Of a stretch of DNA of 64,000 bases, positions 36,594 to 49,356 are shown one piece after another. Within the stretch, counting starts at the first letter, position 1. Each line of letters opens with the position of its first letter. The stretch is from contig CAKJVC010000092.1 of the NCBI GenBank assembly GCA_918026815.1, forward strand, positions 124,001 through 188,000. Reading direction: 5' to 3'. The notes under the pieces were generated by a model. The model was not told the DNA's origin. It saw nothing but the letters and a program-made list of their open reading frames with translations, and made no database searches. The translations under genes were made by a program, and so were the position numbers. This stretch comes from Chalara sp. BL73. Taxonomy: Eukaryota; Ascomycota; Leotiomycetes; Helotiales.

Positions 36594-37614
36594 TCATCAC
36601 AAGGATTTCCAAGCACCAAGTCTCTTGGTTTGAAGACCCTGGGTTGTGCGCGCGTCTTCGTGTTGCGCTGGCGTTGGCTGATTGAGAATGATGCTGTCCT
36701 TTCATACTCTTAAAAACCATCATAGATTCGCTTCCTTAGATACCGTTGTATAGTTGTGTGACTGTATTTATGTCCATCCTGCCCTGAATCGATTATCTCA
36801 GGCACAAGGCTTCAGCATTTGTCCTCCTTCCCCAGATCATTCTTCTGCTCAGAATTAATATGATGCCCGTTCTTATTTTCTGGTCAATCGGTCCCTGGAG
36901 TAGTTGCAGTCAGCTGCAGGAGGTCATCTTCAAAATCTCGCGTACCAATGACCCCAAGGCATGCAACGTTGCTCATGAATAGCTCGCTTTATGGCAACAA
37001 TCCATTTAGAGCGAAGGCTAGGGTGAACCATGTTCAGGCTGTACGAGGTCATTTTGGACCATTGTACCTCTGTTGAATGATTGAACAACTAATGCTGCGC
37101 CGGTTACTTTGTATCGTAGATCCACTATACGCAAGAATGTGTATTCACTCTCAATTTTGGATCGTCATGGAGAGATTCATTTAAAGAGGACTTGGGTGTT
37201 GGGATGATAAAACATATCTACTTGAAGGTTCACCGCCTTGGCATAATTATTACGATATTGGGCGAGAATAAGCTGAGAGGGGTATGTAGCTCGAAATATC
37301 TGCAAGCTGATTTCGAAAGCGGTACTAGGACATATTCGGAATCATGTCCTTTGCACCAGGAGAATCAAGAGTCGAAGCATTTTCTCATTAATTTCTCTGA
37401 CGCCAGAATATATAAGAAAGGTGGGCTGATATCAGACAAGCAAGAAGAGCCAGATTGTTGGGTTTTAAAATATACAACTAAACCTGACTAACTACTTTAC
37501 AATTCAATCAATATGTTTCCCTCAACTGCTCTGGGTATCAATTCTAAGTCATTACAAGTACTTAGGTAGCGCTCAATCACGGTCGCAAAATTTTGCGGTC
37601 TTAACCCACAAGGA
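36594..37614. other. Convergent 3' intergenic spacer
   Basis: The epimerase (+) and the large seven-TM protein gene (-) converge on this 1-kb spacer. A 99-codon frame at 37192-37491 (+) has no family resemblance. No other feature was recognised. Confidence 0.45.
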
Positions 37615-40600
37615 TCAGTACCGGAACTCAACTCCCGAGAAGTGCTTGTTCCGTTTAACGAGCCAATGCATAGGACTTGTTGGAATTGAGTAGTCCGCAC
37701 GCCACAGTTGCTTGGTCTCGATATCCTGAAGTGGTTCCATCTCCCGCTTTGTGCGGCTCCATGGTGCTGCGTGGGGATCGGCAAACATGGGCGAGGTGGA
37801 GATTGTCTGGGGAGATAAAGTCCACATCTGAGCAGGCAGCCGTGCAGCAGGCTTGGTCGGTGCTGTCCAGGTGTAAGCCATATTTGAGGATTCTGACACT
37901 ATTGAGCAATTTTGCAACCAGTTAACGCTTGTTGCTGGCTTAGCTGATGGCGTGAAGAGCTTATTGGAGGTCAGGCTGAGTAGACCGAATGTTCGTGGAC
38001 TGTTATTCCTGGTAGACGAGAGGGGGACACTGGCGAACATATCCAGGGACGATGACGGAGCAACAGTAAAGGCATCTGTTCTCTTCGGAGCAGGGTCTTG
38101 TGCAACCCAGGTCAGATGCTTTGAAGGGGCAGCCTTGGCGTCAACTTGGCGCGAAATTGAAGAAGCATGTAGCCAATGAATTTGTTCCATGCTATTCGGC
38201 AACTTAAAAAGTTCTGTCGATTGAAGGTTTGAGAGAACCGCTGGACGGACTACCGGAGCCCTTCTATTATATGATTGTTCGAGATGAGCAAACATATCAG
38301 CACCGGAAACAGAAGCGATGGTGTACAAAGGCTCCTGTCTGCCGATCTTAGTGACAGGGACAACCCACAATTGCTGCGACGCCATGGATCCCACTGGGGA
38401 TGCAGCATGGTTTGGCGTAATGCCCAGAGTCGTGAGCCAGTTACCCTCTGAGACCAAGATCTTGTTTGATTCCCAGAGATTTGTTGATTGTAAGACTGCG
38501 AGGCTAGAAACGATTGAGACTGGAGCTTTGCGTAAAGTCGTCTGGCTACTGTGTGAGAAGAGGCTTGCACGCTTTGCGGAGCCGGACCACATCAAAGCAC
38601 CAGAGGTTGTATGCTCAGGTATTATTTCATCATCTCTTGCTCGGCTAGCCCACATCCCATCATTCTTTGAATCTACGAACATAGCTTCATTAAGCGCGGA
38701 TTCCCACATATTAGGAGTACAATATGGGCGCTGGAGACGTGGGTGACTGGCTGATATGGCTTGTGAAAGAGCAGCATCCCACATCTGAGGACTGCAGGCA
38801 GGACGAGAAAGATGGGGTAACCCTTTTACAATGGCTGTTGAAAGCGCTGTATTCCAGTCTGATACAGTTGCGGTGGGTCGCACAAGTCTCGGTAAATAGT
38901 CTTGTGGTTGAGGACTTGGTTTCTGTGCGAGGTTGGGAATTGAAGATGAGGACTCAGTTTTATGCAATTTCGACGCAGGTGCCTTTTCCAAAGCTGGGGA
39001 CGTGGCTTCCCAGAGATCGCTATAAGCTAGAACTCTTGATTCCCTCACAGACTCAAGAGGCTTAGTCGAGATGGGGTGCTTGCGTGTGGGAATTCTTGAG
39101 CCCTTGGGAGTTTCAGTTGGCGAGGTCGTTCCAGACTTCTTGGAGGACTTAGAGTCCCACCATGCCAAAGCTGAGGCGGATGTGAAGGATCCCCACAATG
39201 AAGATGCTTTTGTGCTACTAGATTTGAGGGATGCAGTTTCAGAATATGGAGAAGATTGGCCAGAAGACGATTCTGAGTATATTGAAGGGCTTTCGCAGCG
39301 TACACTTGACTCAGTAATCCAATGGTGCTCGGGCTCGATATTGACGTTGGCACTCCAAAGTTCATTAGATGTCAGCTGAGAGAGAGGGCATGTTTTGGTT
39401 CGAGTCGTCCGTGGCATGTTGAGTGAGGCGGGTGGCAGGTTGGTAGTGCGATATACTAATCTTTGAGGGGATTTCTCGAAGAGACCAGAAATATTGTTTA
39501 CATGATCACGTTTTGGCGCCGTCCATAAATTTGAGGACGGGACCACTTCGGATGTGGGTGTAGTTCCTCGAATCCAGTCTACTGTTCGCTTTGGGCTTTG
39601 TTCCGGTGCCCAGAGTCTTGTGGAAGAAATACTCAAAGCTGCAGCTGGAGATGGCCTTGAAACTTTGCTCAATGTTGCAGATTTTTGGATAGCTTCTGTG
39701 GTACGAAAAGTTGTTCGTATATTACCAACAGAGAAGAGCTTGGTCAACTGTGTTGATACTCTTCTCGAGCGTTGCTCCCACATTCCTTTGGATTGCTTTG
39801 GAGCTACATACACAGTAGAACTTAATAGCTCCGTGGTGGGCAGCTTAGCAACAGTACCCTGTCCCGACTTTCCACACCATAGAAAGTGGGTCGTAACTGG
39901 AGAAGCTGACGCCTTTGTAGAGGTCCAGAGTTTGTTCGAATCCAACTTTGGTAACTCGGTGACTAACCGGCCTTGGGAGCGAGGAGCATGAACACAAATT
40001 CGAGTGTAGTTTTCCCACATCCTTTGTTCTGGCTGAGGAAGGCCAAACTCGGTCGAGTTTACAGTTAAGTCTGCAGTGGTCCAGAGCTTTGGTTCTACTT
40101 TCGGTGTAGCTTTTCGAACAAGTGGTTGAATAGGGAGACTTGTAGGAGCAAATGATTCACCAACAGTGGCGTCGCGGCCGTGAGATACATAATCAGACTC
40201 ATCCTCAGCTTCTCTGTCTTCAGTCATCCACCCAGCTGTTGGCAGAAGACTTTCCTTGGAGGGGACATCTGATGACTTGAGCAAGCTAGCAATTTCCCAG
40301 AGCGTGGTCTCGTCGAAATCATCGTCACTTTCTTCATCTACCATATCTTCTTCATCGTAATCATCAAAAAAGGATGACGAATACTCCTCGAGCTCTAGTT
40401 CGCGGGATCTGGCCTCAAGTTTTGCATTGGTGACTGGGATGGCGGTAATAGTTGGAATAAACGTTGGCTGAAATACAGCTGAGTCGGATGTCTCACCCCA
40501 TGGAAACTGGAATATACCCAAAGTATCTCTTTTGAAAGGAAGAGGCTGTGGACTTTCGACTATTGGTTGTCCAGTTAGTCAGTTCTAAGAAGTATATTCA

Positions 40601-43600
40601 AAAGGGAACCTACGAATATCAGGAAGGAATGTTATCCGTTTCGACTTTCGCTCTGGTCTCTTGGTAATTCTACGAGTCTGGAAGGTTTTGGTTCGTGCTG
40701 GTTTGGATCCCCATAAACCAACAACTGGACGATTGTAGGCTAATGTGGCCGGTCTTGACCATAAGCTGGAGCTGGATAATGACAACTCGGACGTGATGGT
40801 CCTGTGAGCAGGCCTAATGTTCTTGGCAGGAGGCTCAGGCGAGGGAGGTCGAACCAAATTTTCATATGGAGGGGTCCACATTCGACCCACACCGGCCTTG
40901 GGTGAAGGTAATGCTGGTTGCCATAGAGAGGCTGGGACGAAATATTTCTTCGTCGATGTATGTCGACTTGCTATGGCTCTGAAATCCGTTTCACTCTCGG
41001 CATCACTGCCGGAGCCAAGGCTTTCAGGTGGAGTAGGACTCCCTAGACTTGTCAAACGGATATTTGAGACTGATAAGAAATTCACGCTCTTTTTGCGTAA
41101 AAGGGTAGGGGCATTCTCTAGATACTCAATCTGCGCTTCGGCAAGGCGTTGCTGCCACACAGATGCCCTGGAATTATCGGAACTTTGGGTCGATGCTGTG
41201 GAGTTGGTGCCTTCTCCATTAGATTGACTCATGCTACTTCTCACATGGGCACGACGACCGAAGATGCGGGATGTTGGACGAGACGATATCTGAGATGAAG
41301 GGCGGGAACCCCCATTTTCTGAGGTACTGGAAGGTGACAGTGTTGTCGACATGGAAAGACGATCAAAGTTTGTGTGCATTTGTTGCCAGTGGTTCTCCTG
41401 TTGGCCCATCTCGAGTTCGAGGTTCTCAAGTAGCTTGAGGCGATTGTCATGACCATTGGACTCATTCCCCTTTGCGTCTACTGTATGGTCCGGTATCAAT
41501 CTCAAAAGGGAGCCCACAGATCCACGAGATGGCTCTTCGAAGCGTTGAAGCTGAGCTTGAATCTCCGCAAGTGCTTTTTCGGGATAGTCAGGGGGCGGTG
41601 AAGGTTCAGCAATTTGAACGACCACGTTTTTAGCTCTGCCTTTCGAGTTCAAGAGTAATGGTATGGGAGGCGGCATCTTACGAGTGCGTGTGCTTTGCTG
41701 GCGCTCGGAAAATGTGGGAAGAACATCACCGATTCTTCGATGCCAGGTTGGTTCAGTGGTACGCGCTGTGGGCCCCCGGTTTCCTCCCAAATCTAATTTT
41801 ACAGTCACAATCTCGGCATTGCTATCCATGGCACTGGGAAGAGGCGGAAGTGGAGGCAAGGCTCTCGGATTATTACTCTGCTTAACAATATCCCGAAGTT
41901 GTATAGAGCTTGCGTTCCTCAATGCTTTCGAGAGGTCGATTGCTGGAGCTTCGGAGTGAATGGAGCCCCAAAACGTAGCAGAATCACGAGAATCAACATC
42001 GCTAGAGCCCGATTCAGTGAAGGCAGACTTTCGCCTTTCATACTTCTGAATAATGTTTTCAGCCTTACGTAGAGTTGATCTCCGCAGGTTGATATCGTTT
42101 ACGTCATCTAAAGGTATCCCTGGGATCCATGTTTCGCCTATCTCGTCTGCAGTATTCCTTCTAGGCCGGCTTACTGAGGCTGTAGAGTTTTCAGGCGCTT
42201 TTGAAGGGTGGACAGAATCAAGGTTGCGCTCCACTACAGGAATATGAGAGGCGTCAAGTCCAAAGGATACAAGCGTATCTCGGGTTTCCTGGCGCTCTAC
42301 GGCGGGAATATGCGATTTGCGCAGTCCGAAAGACTGAAGTGTATCGCGCGGTTCGATCATCCGCGTTGAAGGAACATCAGTTTCACGCAACGTGAAGGAA
42401 GCCAGTGTGTTCCGTCTAGATGTTCTGTGACTCAAAGTATCTACTTCGGATGGACTCTGCACCTGAGGCGGTTCATCTGACGTGAATATTGATGGAACTC
42501 GCGGAACAGAAGGCACCGATGATCTTCGGTAAGGGATATATGCAGCGCCGGGTGGTGCAGGGAACAGCAGTTCAATTTTCTCATCAAATGTCATGCTCTT
42601 GGTATCGTTTGGCAATAGGCGAGTGAGTTTGGATGCAGTTCTCGGAGGAGCTGGCAATGGTGGAAGTTGTGTTGGACTTCCTGGATGTGATCCGAAGATG
42701 GATTTTCGGCCAATAATTGATGAGCCGGACTTGCTGCGCGTGTGGTGAGGAGACACCTCACTGGGGTAGATTGAGCGTTCCTTGTCAGAATCTTTTCTAT
42801 AAGGTCGAGGTCGATGAATGATTGAGGTGGAGGATTTAAGAGTCGTAAAATCAGGCTCGGTAGGTAGTAAATCACCTGCCTTTAGACGCTTTGCCATTGC
42901 AGGCGCTCCATTCATGATACTCTCTACAGTCGATGGATCATTGTACACGATGTTATTCATGAGCATCACCGTCTGCTCTTTGGCGACAGGCAACCTTGTA
43001 GATCTTGGGTTCGATGGTAACCCTCGAGTTTGGCTGACTTGACGGAAAGGCAAAGGCTTCGAAATCGGCCTCTTGACGGTACCCAGCGAACCAAAGCTGC
43101 TTGCATTGCGTGGTGACCTTCTACGTACTTCTTCCCGGCCAGGGGAAAGTGACGCCGAGGTTGTGTTGGCATTGATAGCCTCTACTGAAAGTCCAGAGGC
43201 ACCAGAACTTGCAATTGTGGGCATAGCTTCTACATGGTTAGCAGGCATCTGCTTCCGTATGATACTAATGCTCTTCTGTAGTGCTTCTTGAGGACTAGTC
43301 CCTGATTGATAGGTACTCGGTTGATTTGCACCAAGGCGGGCTCTGGCGGCAGCAGCCTCTCGTCTTTCCCGCTCATTCGACATAGCGGTCGCTAGATCAA
43401 TGGTCTGCATCCGTGGGAAAGGCTGCTCAGATGTATCTGGGATATCATTCATTACGGGTTTGGAAATTCCTAAACTGCGCACATTTGACTGCGGGACCGG
43501 TTTCGATGACCAATTGAAAAGAGATCTCTTCTGCTGTATAGCCGGGGCGGGAAATGTCATACTTCGACTGTTGTCGGTAGCAGTAAGTTTGATCTGCGGG

Positions 43601-44847
43601 GCCATGGTTCCCTGGACGGCGCTTGTCATGGAGGGTGCCCAGCCAGAGGGGAACACACCACTAGACCCTCGATATCCGGGTCCGTTTTTCGGCTGTGGCA
43701 GGTCTTGTTCATTTGAACCCATTGCTCGGATGGTTGTCTCGGTCCCAACCTTTGCAAAACCTTGCGCGTCTCCTTGTTGGAAAACATTACTCTGGGATGT
43801 GTTTGGAGAAAGGCGTGGTGTATCGGAAGGATTGACAACGAAAAGATTTCCGCTCTTGCTGTAGTTATGTCCAACCATAGGAGAGCCAGTGCCAGCAAAG
43901 ACATCTCGATGGAGAGGACCACCGCTGATGAATGGAGATGTTGCTTCCGGAGTGGTTAGCTTTTCTACATGTGACAGTAGGGTCCGTGAGAAGATTGCAA
44001 CGAGACCTATGTTTGTTAGAAAATCTACCTCAAGCCATACATTAACACTGACCAACAAGAATGACAAGACCAAGCGACGGCAAGAAGGTCCTTAGTATAA
44101 GCAATGTATTTCGCATACCCAGGATCATCATAACACTAGCCTGTAATTGCATGTCAGCAGGTATTCTATCATCACCAACCATTTTATCCATGCTTACGCC
44201 AGTCCAGAGAAGGAACCCAACAAGAATGCATATCACAGCCTTCTTGTGTTCAGACTGCGAACTTGATATTCTTGAGGTTGGCTCGCGGGGCTTTCCCAAG
44301 CTCTGAAGTAATAAGGCCCCAATGATGAAGAGATCGAGGGAAAGAACTACGATGGAAATGGGCATGAGCGAAGTACGTGCCACACAGGCTGGCGCGAAGT
44401 CAGGTCTTGTAAAACCCACAAGTATCCCACCTGCCACAAGCCGAATCGCCAACATTGCCTGAAGAATCATGACTTGGACGGTAACTGTCGATCCGTTACC
44501 GATGGACCACAGCAGAAACTGCTCCATTGCCACTCTTGATATTTGATCTGATACCGTTGAGAACACTAAGCTCACTTGACACGCAGCCGAAGATGTAACC
44601 AGGAGGTTCATGAAATCGACCTGCGCCCACATAGCAGCAAAGAATAGGAAAAGCGCGAGGACCAGCCTTCGGCCGTCCTGTAGGATGGTTGAGCCATGAC
44701 CGTTGTAATATATAAATAATGCGCCTGATGCTGCTGTGAATAGAATACCGCTGTGTACTATGAGCAATCGACAAATATATACGGTCGAGGATGCACTTAC
44801 AAAGAAAACGCCGCCGTCAAGGTCTGGACGGAGTCAGATATGGCCAT
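37615..44847 (-). CDS. Seven-TM protein with giant disordered Trp-motif tail, four exons
   Basis: Exons 44847-44801, 44750-44053, 44006-40614 and 40559-37615 join in frame to 2,360 residues. A short first exon (start MAISDSVQTLTAAF) splices onto the membrane part; without it the gene appears to begin at a TTG. About seven hydrophobic helices fill residues 12-265. The remaining 2,100 residues are hydrophilic, rich in Ser, Thr, Pro, Arg and Lys, and almost certainly disordered. From about residue 1260 onward, and especially in the last exon, there are over 20 Leu-Trp or Met-Trp motifs (SNKLWTSTK, TPNMWESALNEA, STNLWESNK, TKQLWRADY), often paired with a second Trp such as HWLxxSS. I do not know a defined function. 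A membrane sensor or scaffold with many short linear binding motifs is an inference. Some fungal homologues may be labelled as glycoproteins in databases; I cannot check this. Confidence 0.82.
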
Positions 44848-46445
44848 CGCGGCCCGGAAATATTAGGAGGAAAAAAAGATATAAATGAAAGGCCCAGTCA
44901 ATGGGAATGATGTTAAGAATTAGATGGTACAGACGAGCATTGTGAATGCGGACGGTTTAGCAGATTCCCATGATGAGCGCCAGCGACAACAATCAGTGAG
45001 ACCGTCGATAGGATCAGAAAGCGCAAAGCGTGAGAAGTTCGAGGTCACTCATGATGTGGTGGGGAAGACTTGCAGGCAGATTATCCAGCCCGGTTGTCAC
45101 GACCGAAAATTCTGAATACCCATTTGCGGAAACGTGCCCCCCAAAAAGAGCAAATGGCTAGTAAAGTTGCCACATTCAGCCTTTGAAGGGGTATAAAGAC
45201 GGTAGTTTCCACGAGGTAATACAGTAAATGTATGACATGGACATTGGACAAGTACCAGCCTCTTCAAACAGCGATCAGGGCATGATTGTGGAGTCTCGAT
45301 TGGGTAGATGCGACGACATCCTCCATCTCTAACAATGACAAGCATTTTCCAAGCATTGGCATAGCCTCGGATTGGCTGCAGATGGCTGAGGTTTGTCTCA
45401 AATATCTCTGCTTTCCAATGACCAGTCACGACCCTGACCTGGCCCCTGGCCAGCCCGTTTCAGCCGAAACACAAATCTGGTTTCGGGGTGGCTAGCTGTG
45501 GTCTCCCAAAACTGATGCTTCCATGTACCACGTACGGTTTGGTGAGTAAACATAAGAAGAGGTAAACGCTATTCAGAGATCTGTGCTGTAGGCTGCACGA
45601 GATACAAGTAGAGAGTGTCAGTGCATCCATCTTTGGACAAAGGGATTTTATTATTATTTTTATTATTTTATTTTTTTCGAACAAAAGAATACGCAGGGTT
45701 ACGATCTTCCATGGCTCGGACTAGGGAACCGGGATCGGATTGGATGCAGTGAGGGTATAACCGCGATCGGTAAAGCACAGTTACGTTAGGATAAAGCTGT
45801 GAGCGGGATGATGGGAGGGCAATGATATATGGTGGGAATCTGCCAAGCCAAGACAATACAAAGTGCGTGAGAGCTTGCGCTGTCAAGTGGGGGAAGCCGA
45901 ACAAAGTCACAACAGCCACTTCAGGCACGCGCCGCAACCTCAGGCACGGTTCCATCCTACTTTATTGAAGCGTGTGTGCTCAGAAAGATAAAAAGAATAG
46001 CCGCTTCATTCCCGGCTATTCTTTCACAGGGAATCCGCCCAACCGAGACTGACCTTCCACCCCGATCTCATTCCTGTCACTTCCGAACTTGCCAAGCACT
46101 TCCGCGCATTCCCTCTCGCCAATCATGTCACTGGCTCGTTTTTATTATTGTGGAGACTTCTAGGCCCTGCTTGACTGTCCTGCTGTGCGAGAAATCAGAC
46201 CACTTTCTGGGGACATCGAACCACACCTCACTCCACGAACCATTCCATAGCCAGAATACAATTCCAATTATTCTCAAACCCAGCTTCCATCTGCATTCTC
46301 TCATTTGCTGTTATCATGTGTCCATCTTGAATCCATGCGCTGTTAAACTTTTAGAACACCTGGAAAAGAAGAACAACCATCGGGACTGCCTCACATCAGC
46401 TCATTTCCCAAGTCACCATTAAACACCACCAACGCCCGCCTCAAC
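44848..46445. promoter_or_regulatory. Divergent upstream region of the seven-TM gene and the SREBP gene
   Basis: The spacer is 1.6 kb long. Short frames at 45097-45429 (-, only a GTG start) and 45976-46422 (+) are not convincing. An AT-only tract lies at about 45647-45677. The last 400 bases before 46446 are C/T-rich, with many CCA/TCC words, typical of a fungal 5' leader, and end with CAACATGGCC around the start codon. Confidence 0.5.
45647..45677. repeat. AT-only TTATTA low-complexity tract
   Basis: A run of TTATTA/TTTTATT words without G or C over about 30 bases in the SREBP upstream region. Confidence 0.7.
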
Positions 46446-49356
46446 ATGGCCACTCATGATGGTTACCAGAGGACATTCGATCCATCGGCCGTATCTGGCA
46501 TATCTGCAAGCTTCGATCCTTCCGTAGAATTCGACGACACTGCCTTCGGTGGCTCACTTGTGAACGAGGAACCTTTGTTCTCTGCTGACTGGAATCAAGA
46601 CACCCCGCCCTACGACGGTGGCCTATATTCAACCCCGCTAAATTGGGAGCCTCCAAAACCAGCAGAAGCTACACATACTAAGATCGAGGCGGTCTCCCCG
46701 AAACCTTACGTCGTCATGAATAATAGTGTCCTCACCGCCGCTCAGCAAGAGAAATTAGCTAGCATCGCCATGCCTACACACCTCCAGTATCGAGGTCAGC
46801 AAAGCCCGAACTCGAATGCCAGTCGCAAAAGCGCATCAGTGTCATCACCAGAAAGCCAGGGTCGGAAACGCAAATCATCTGCGGAACTAGACGATGAGGA
46901 TGATGAAGACTCGCCTGGCCATCAACATCCAGTTAAGAAGACAGCACATAACATGATCGAGAAACGTTACCGAACGAACCTGAACGACAAAATTGCTGCG
47001 CTTAGAGATAGTGTGCCTAGTCTGCGAATCATGTCAAAAAGTGCGCGAGGCGAAGATACGAATGATGATAGGGAAGATTTGCAAGGTCTAACACCTGCAC
47101 ACAAGTTGAATAAGGCAACAGTAAGTCTTCACATGGCTGCAAGTCCTGTTATTTCATCAGAATGCCCTCAAGCGAGGGAACATATGAAATGATCGATCGA
47201 GGCAGAGCCCCCTTAGGTCAACAGTTCATTTTGCCAGTAAAGGCGACCACATCATTTGATCTTAACCCTGACAGTATCTTACAAAAGTACTAACCAAATC
47301 GTACTAGGTTCTTAGCAAAGCCACGGAATATATCCATCATCTTGAGAAACGAAACAAACGACTGCAAGAAGAAAACGCTTATATGAAAGGCCGCATAGAT
47401 GCTTTCGAGAAACTATTCATGGCAGGGTCGCTAGGTCTCAATCCAGCACCTCAATATTCCCAGCCTTTCGCATATCCTCAAGAATTTGTAGATACACCAG
47501 GACCTTCACCTATAGGAGAGCCTCAAGGTATGATTCAAGTGCCAGAGGATATTCGAAGACTTCGAACACAAGCCGGTCAACAACAAGCTTTTGCTGTACC
47601 TCAAGAACCATACCAGCAAGGTCGACAGCCAATTGGTCCCAATGGATGGCAGCAGAACGGTGGTGGATACTTTGGTAGACTTATGGTTGGATCATTGGCT
47701 GGCCTGATGATCTTGGAAGGGTTTAGTGAAGCAGAGCAAGACAGCGAAGGCTCCAATGCTCGGGGCCTTTTTGCGCTTCCAACTCAGCTCGTCAGGACCG
47801 TGAGCCGGTCATTTCACTCATCTATGGAGTTCAGTGTGTCTGGCTATCACCTATCAGCTAGCCGAACTTTGGGCTACCTAAAGACATTCTTTGTTCTTGG
47901 TGCCTTACTTTACGTCTTCTTACCGTCTTTATTCAAGTCGAAAGCAAAGCCAACAGATAAAAAGGCTCATGGCGCTTCGTTAACTGCGGTTCCGTCGCTT
48001 GCCTCATCTATTGAAGTCCGCAGAAAGGCGTGGCTCACCGCTATCCAGACAGTTTGGGTTCCCAACCACAACTTCTTCCTCGAAGCAGCTGCACTGTGTT
48101 TGAAGATGCTAAAGCTTAGTGCGCGAAATGTGATGGGTGCCCAAGCATTCACATACCTTACAGGTATTACCGAGCAACAGGAGGCAGCTCGTATTAAGGC
48201 TTGGGAGATCGCCCTTGATGCTCAATTGGCTGGCGGAGACGAAGAATTGAGCAAGAGCCGACTGACATTAACACTATTAGCGTCCGGCACTTTACCAGAT
48301 ACCCCAGCGCGTTTGATGCTCAAAGCTCTACATATCCGCGTGCTTTTGTGGGAAGTTGGAAATTCCGGGTTTAGCAAATTCTATATGTTCCAAGAAACAG
48401 CCGCAAAGTTAGCCAGATGGAAGTGGAACGAGGCAAGACAGTTGCAACGTTTGTTGACATATGCAAAGGAGTCACAGGCGGAGGAGCTTCCCGAATACCT
48501 AGTTGCACTTCTTGACCAAGAGTGTGACGATGTGTTGGTTGATAGCATCGGACAGCGGGCTTATAATCTTGCCTGGAATAAAACCGAGAAGTCCTCCACC
48601 AGCGCCATCGATAGTATGGATGGTGTCGTCGAAGATTTTGCTATTCGAAGTCCACTTGATGCCGTTGCAGCCTGGTGGTCAAGTTTAGTACTTCAACGCG
48701 CCTTAGCCAGGAGTCTTGAAGCGAGAGATGATGATGGAATTGCACAAAAGACCATCATTGATGATATCGCTCTTGCCATCAAAACAGCTCCTATTGGCTC
48801 AGGGGCTCAGATCCGAGCTTTGGTTACCCGTGCTGTGTTGGTAAAGGAGAAACGTGGTGCGAGTATTGCGGCTGCATTGAAGGTTTTCGGCCCTTCTGAA
48901 TCACGCAGTGAGAAAGCCAATTCGGTCCCAACTCTGATCAACACAGCTTCCTCGTTCGCTAGCATGCCGGATATCGAAATGTCGCTCCGATGCGCCATGG
49001 CAATAGCACATCTCGATAGGTACCCACCCCCAGCGAATCCTACCACGGCTCACCGTCTCATCAGCGGCATTATTCCTACAGACCTGACACCGCTTGGCTT
49101 TACTTCATGCTTTAAGCTTATGGAAAGGATCAATGAACACGAGATGGTATCCACGACTTGCAGTAGAGCACTGGAGCAACTAGCAGGCAGTCTGAGGATA
49201 TGGATTGGGAGCAAGAATGGCGAGCAGAGTGGACTGAAGAGGGAAATCAAGAAAGAAATGGTAGCAAGATGCCTCGAGATCACGAAACGGATCGTTGGAA
49301 TGAAAGACGCAGGCTATGAAAGCATGAGTGAGGACGACAATGGTGAAGGATGCTGA
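46446..49356 (+). CDS. srbA: SREBP-type bHLH membrane transcription factor (SrbA/Sre1 family)
   Basis: Two exons (46446-47120 and 47308-49356) give 907 residues. The bHLH-leucine zipper (about 165-270) has the SREBP hallmark tyrosine in HNMIEKRYRTNLNDKIAALR, where other bHLH proteins have Arg. The 187-bp intron interrupts the loop/helix 2 and has a TACTAAC branch-like sequence 15-20 bases before its end. Two hydrophobic segments (about 346-365 and 413-435) form the ER hairpin, and the C-terminal half fits the fungal DUF2014 region. Such factors are released from the ER by proteolysis under low oxygen or low sterol and activate ergosterol, heme and iron genes. The acidic Asp/Ser/Pro-rich N-terminus is the likely activation domain. 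It lies in tandem upstream of niiA; SrbA is reported to act on nitrate-assimilation genes in A. fumigatus. The frame is intact and the identification is firm. Confidence 0.96.

Noticed and set aside
39554..39991. Plus-strand frame of 145 codons inside the seven-TM gene
   Set aside because: It is antisense to a long confirmed exon and has no family resemblance; several similar frames on that strand are also shadows.
45097..45429. 110-codon minus-strand frame upstream of the SREBP gene
   Set aside because: It has only a GTG start, no homology cue and no splice partner.
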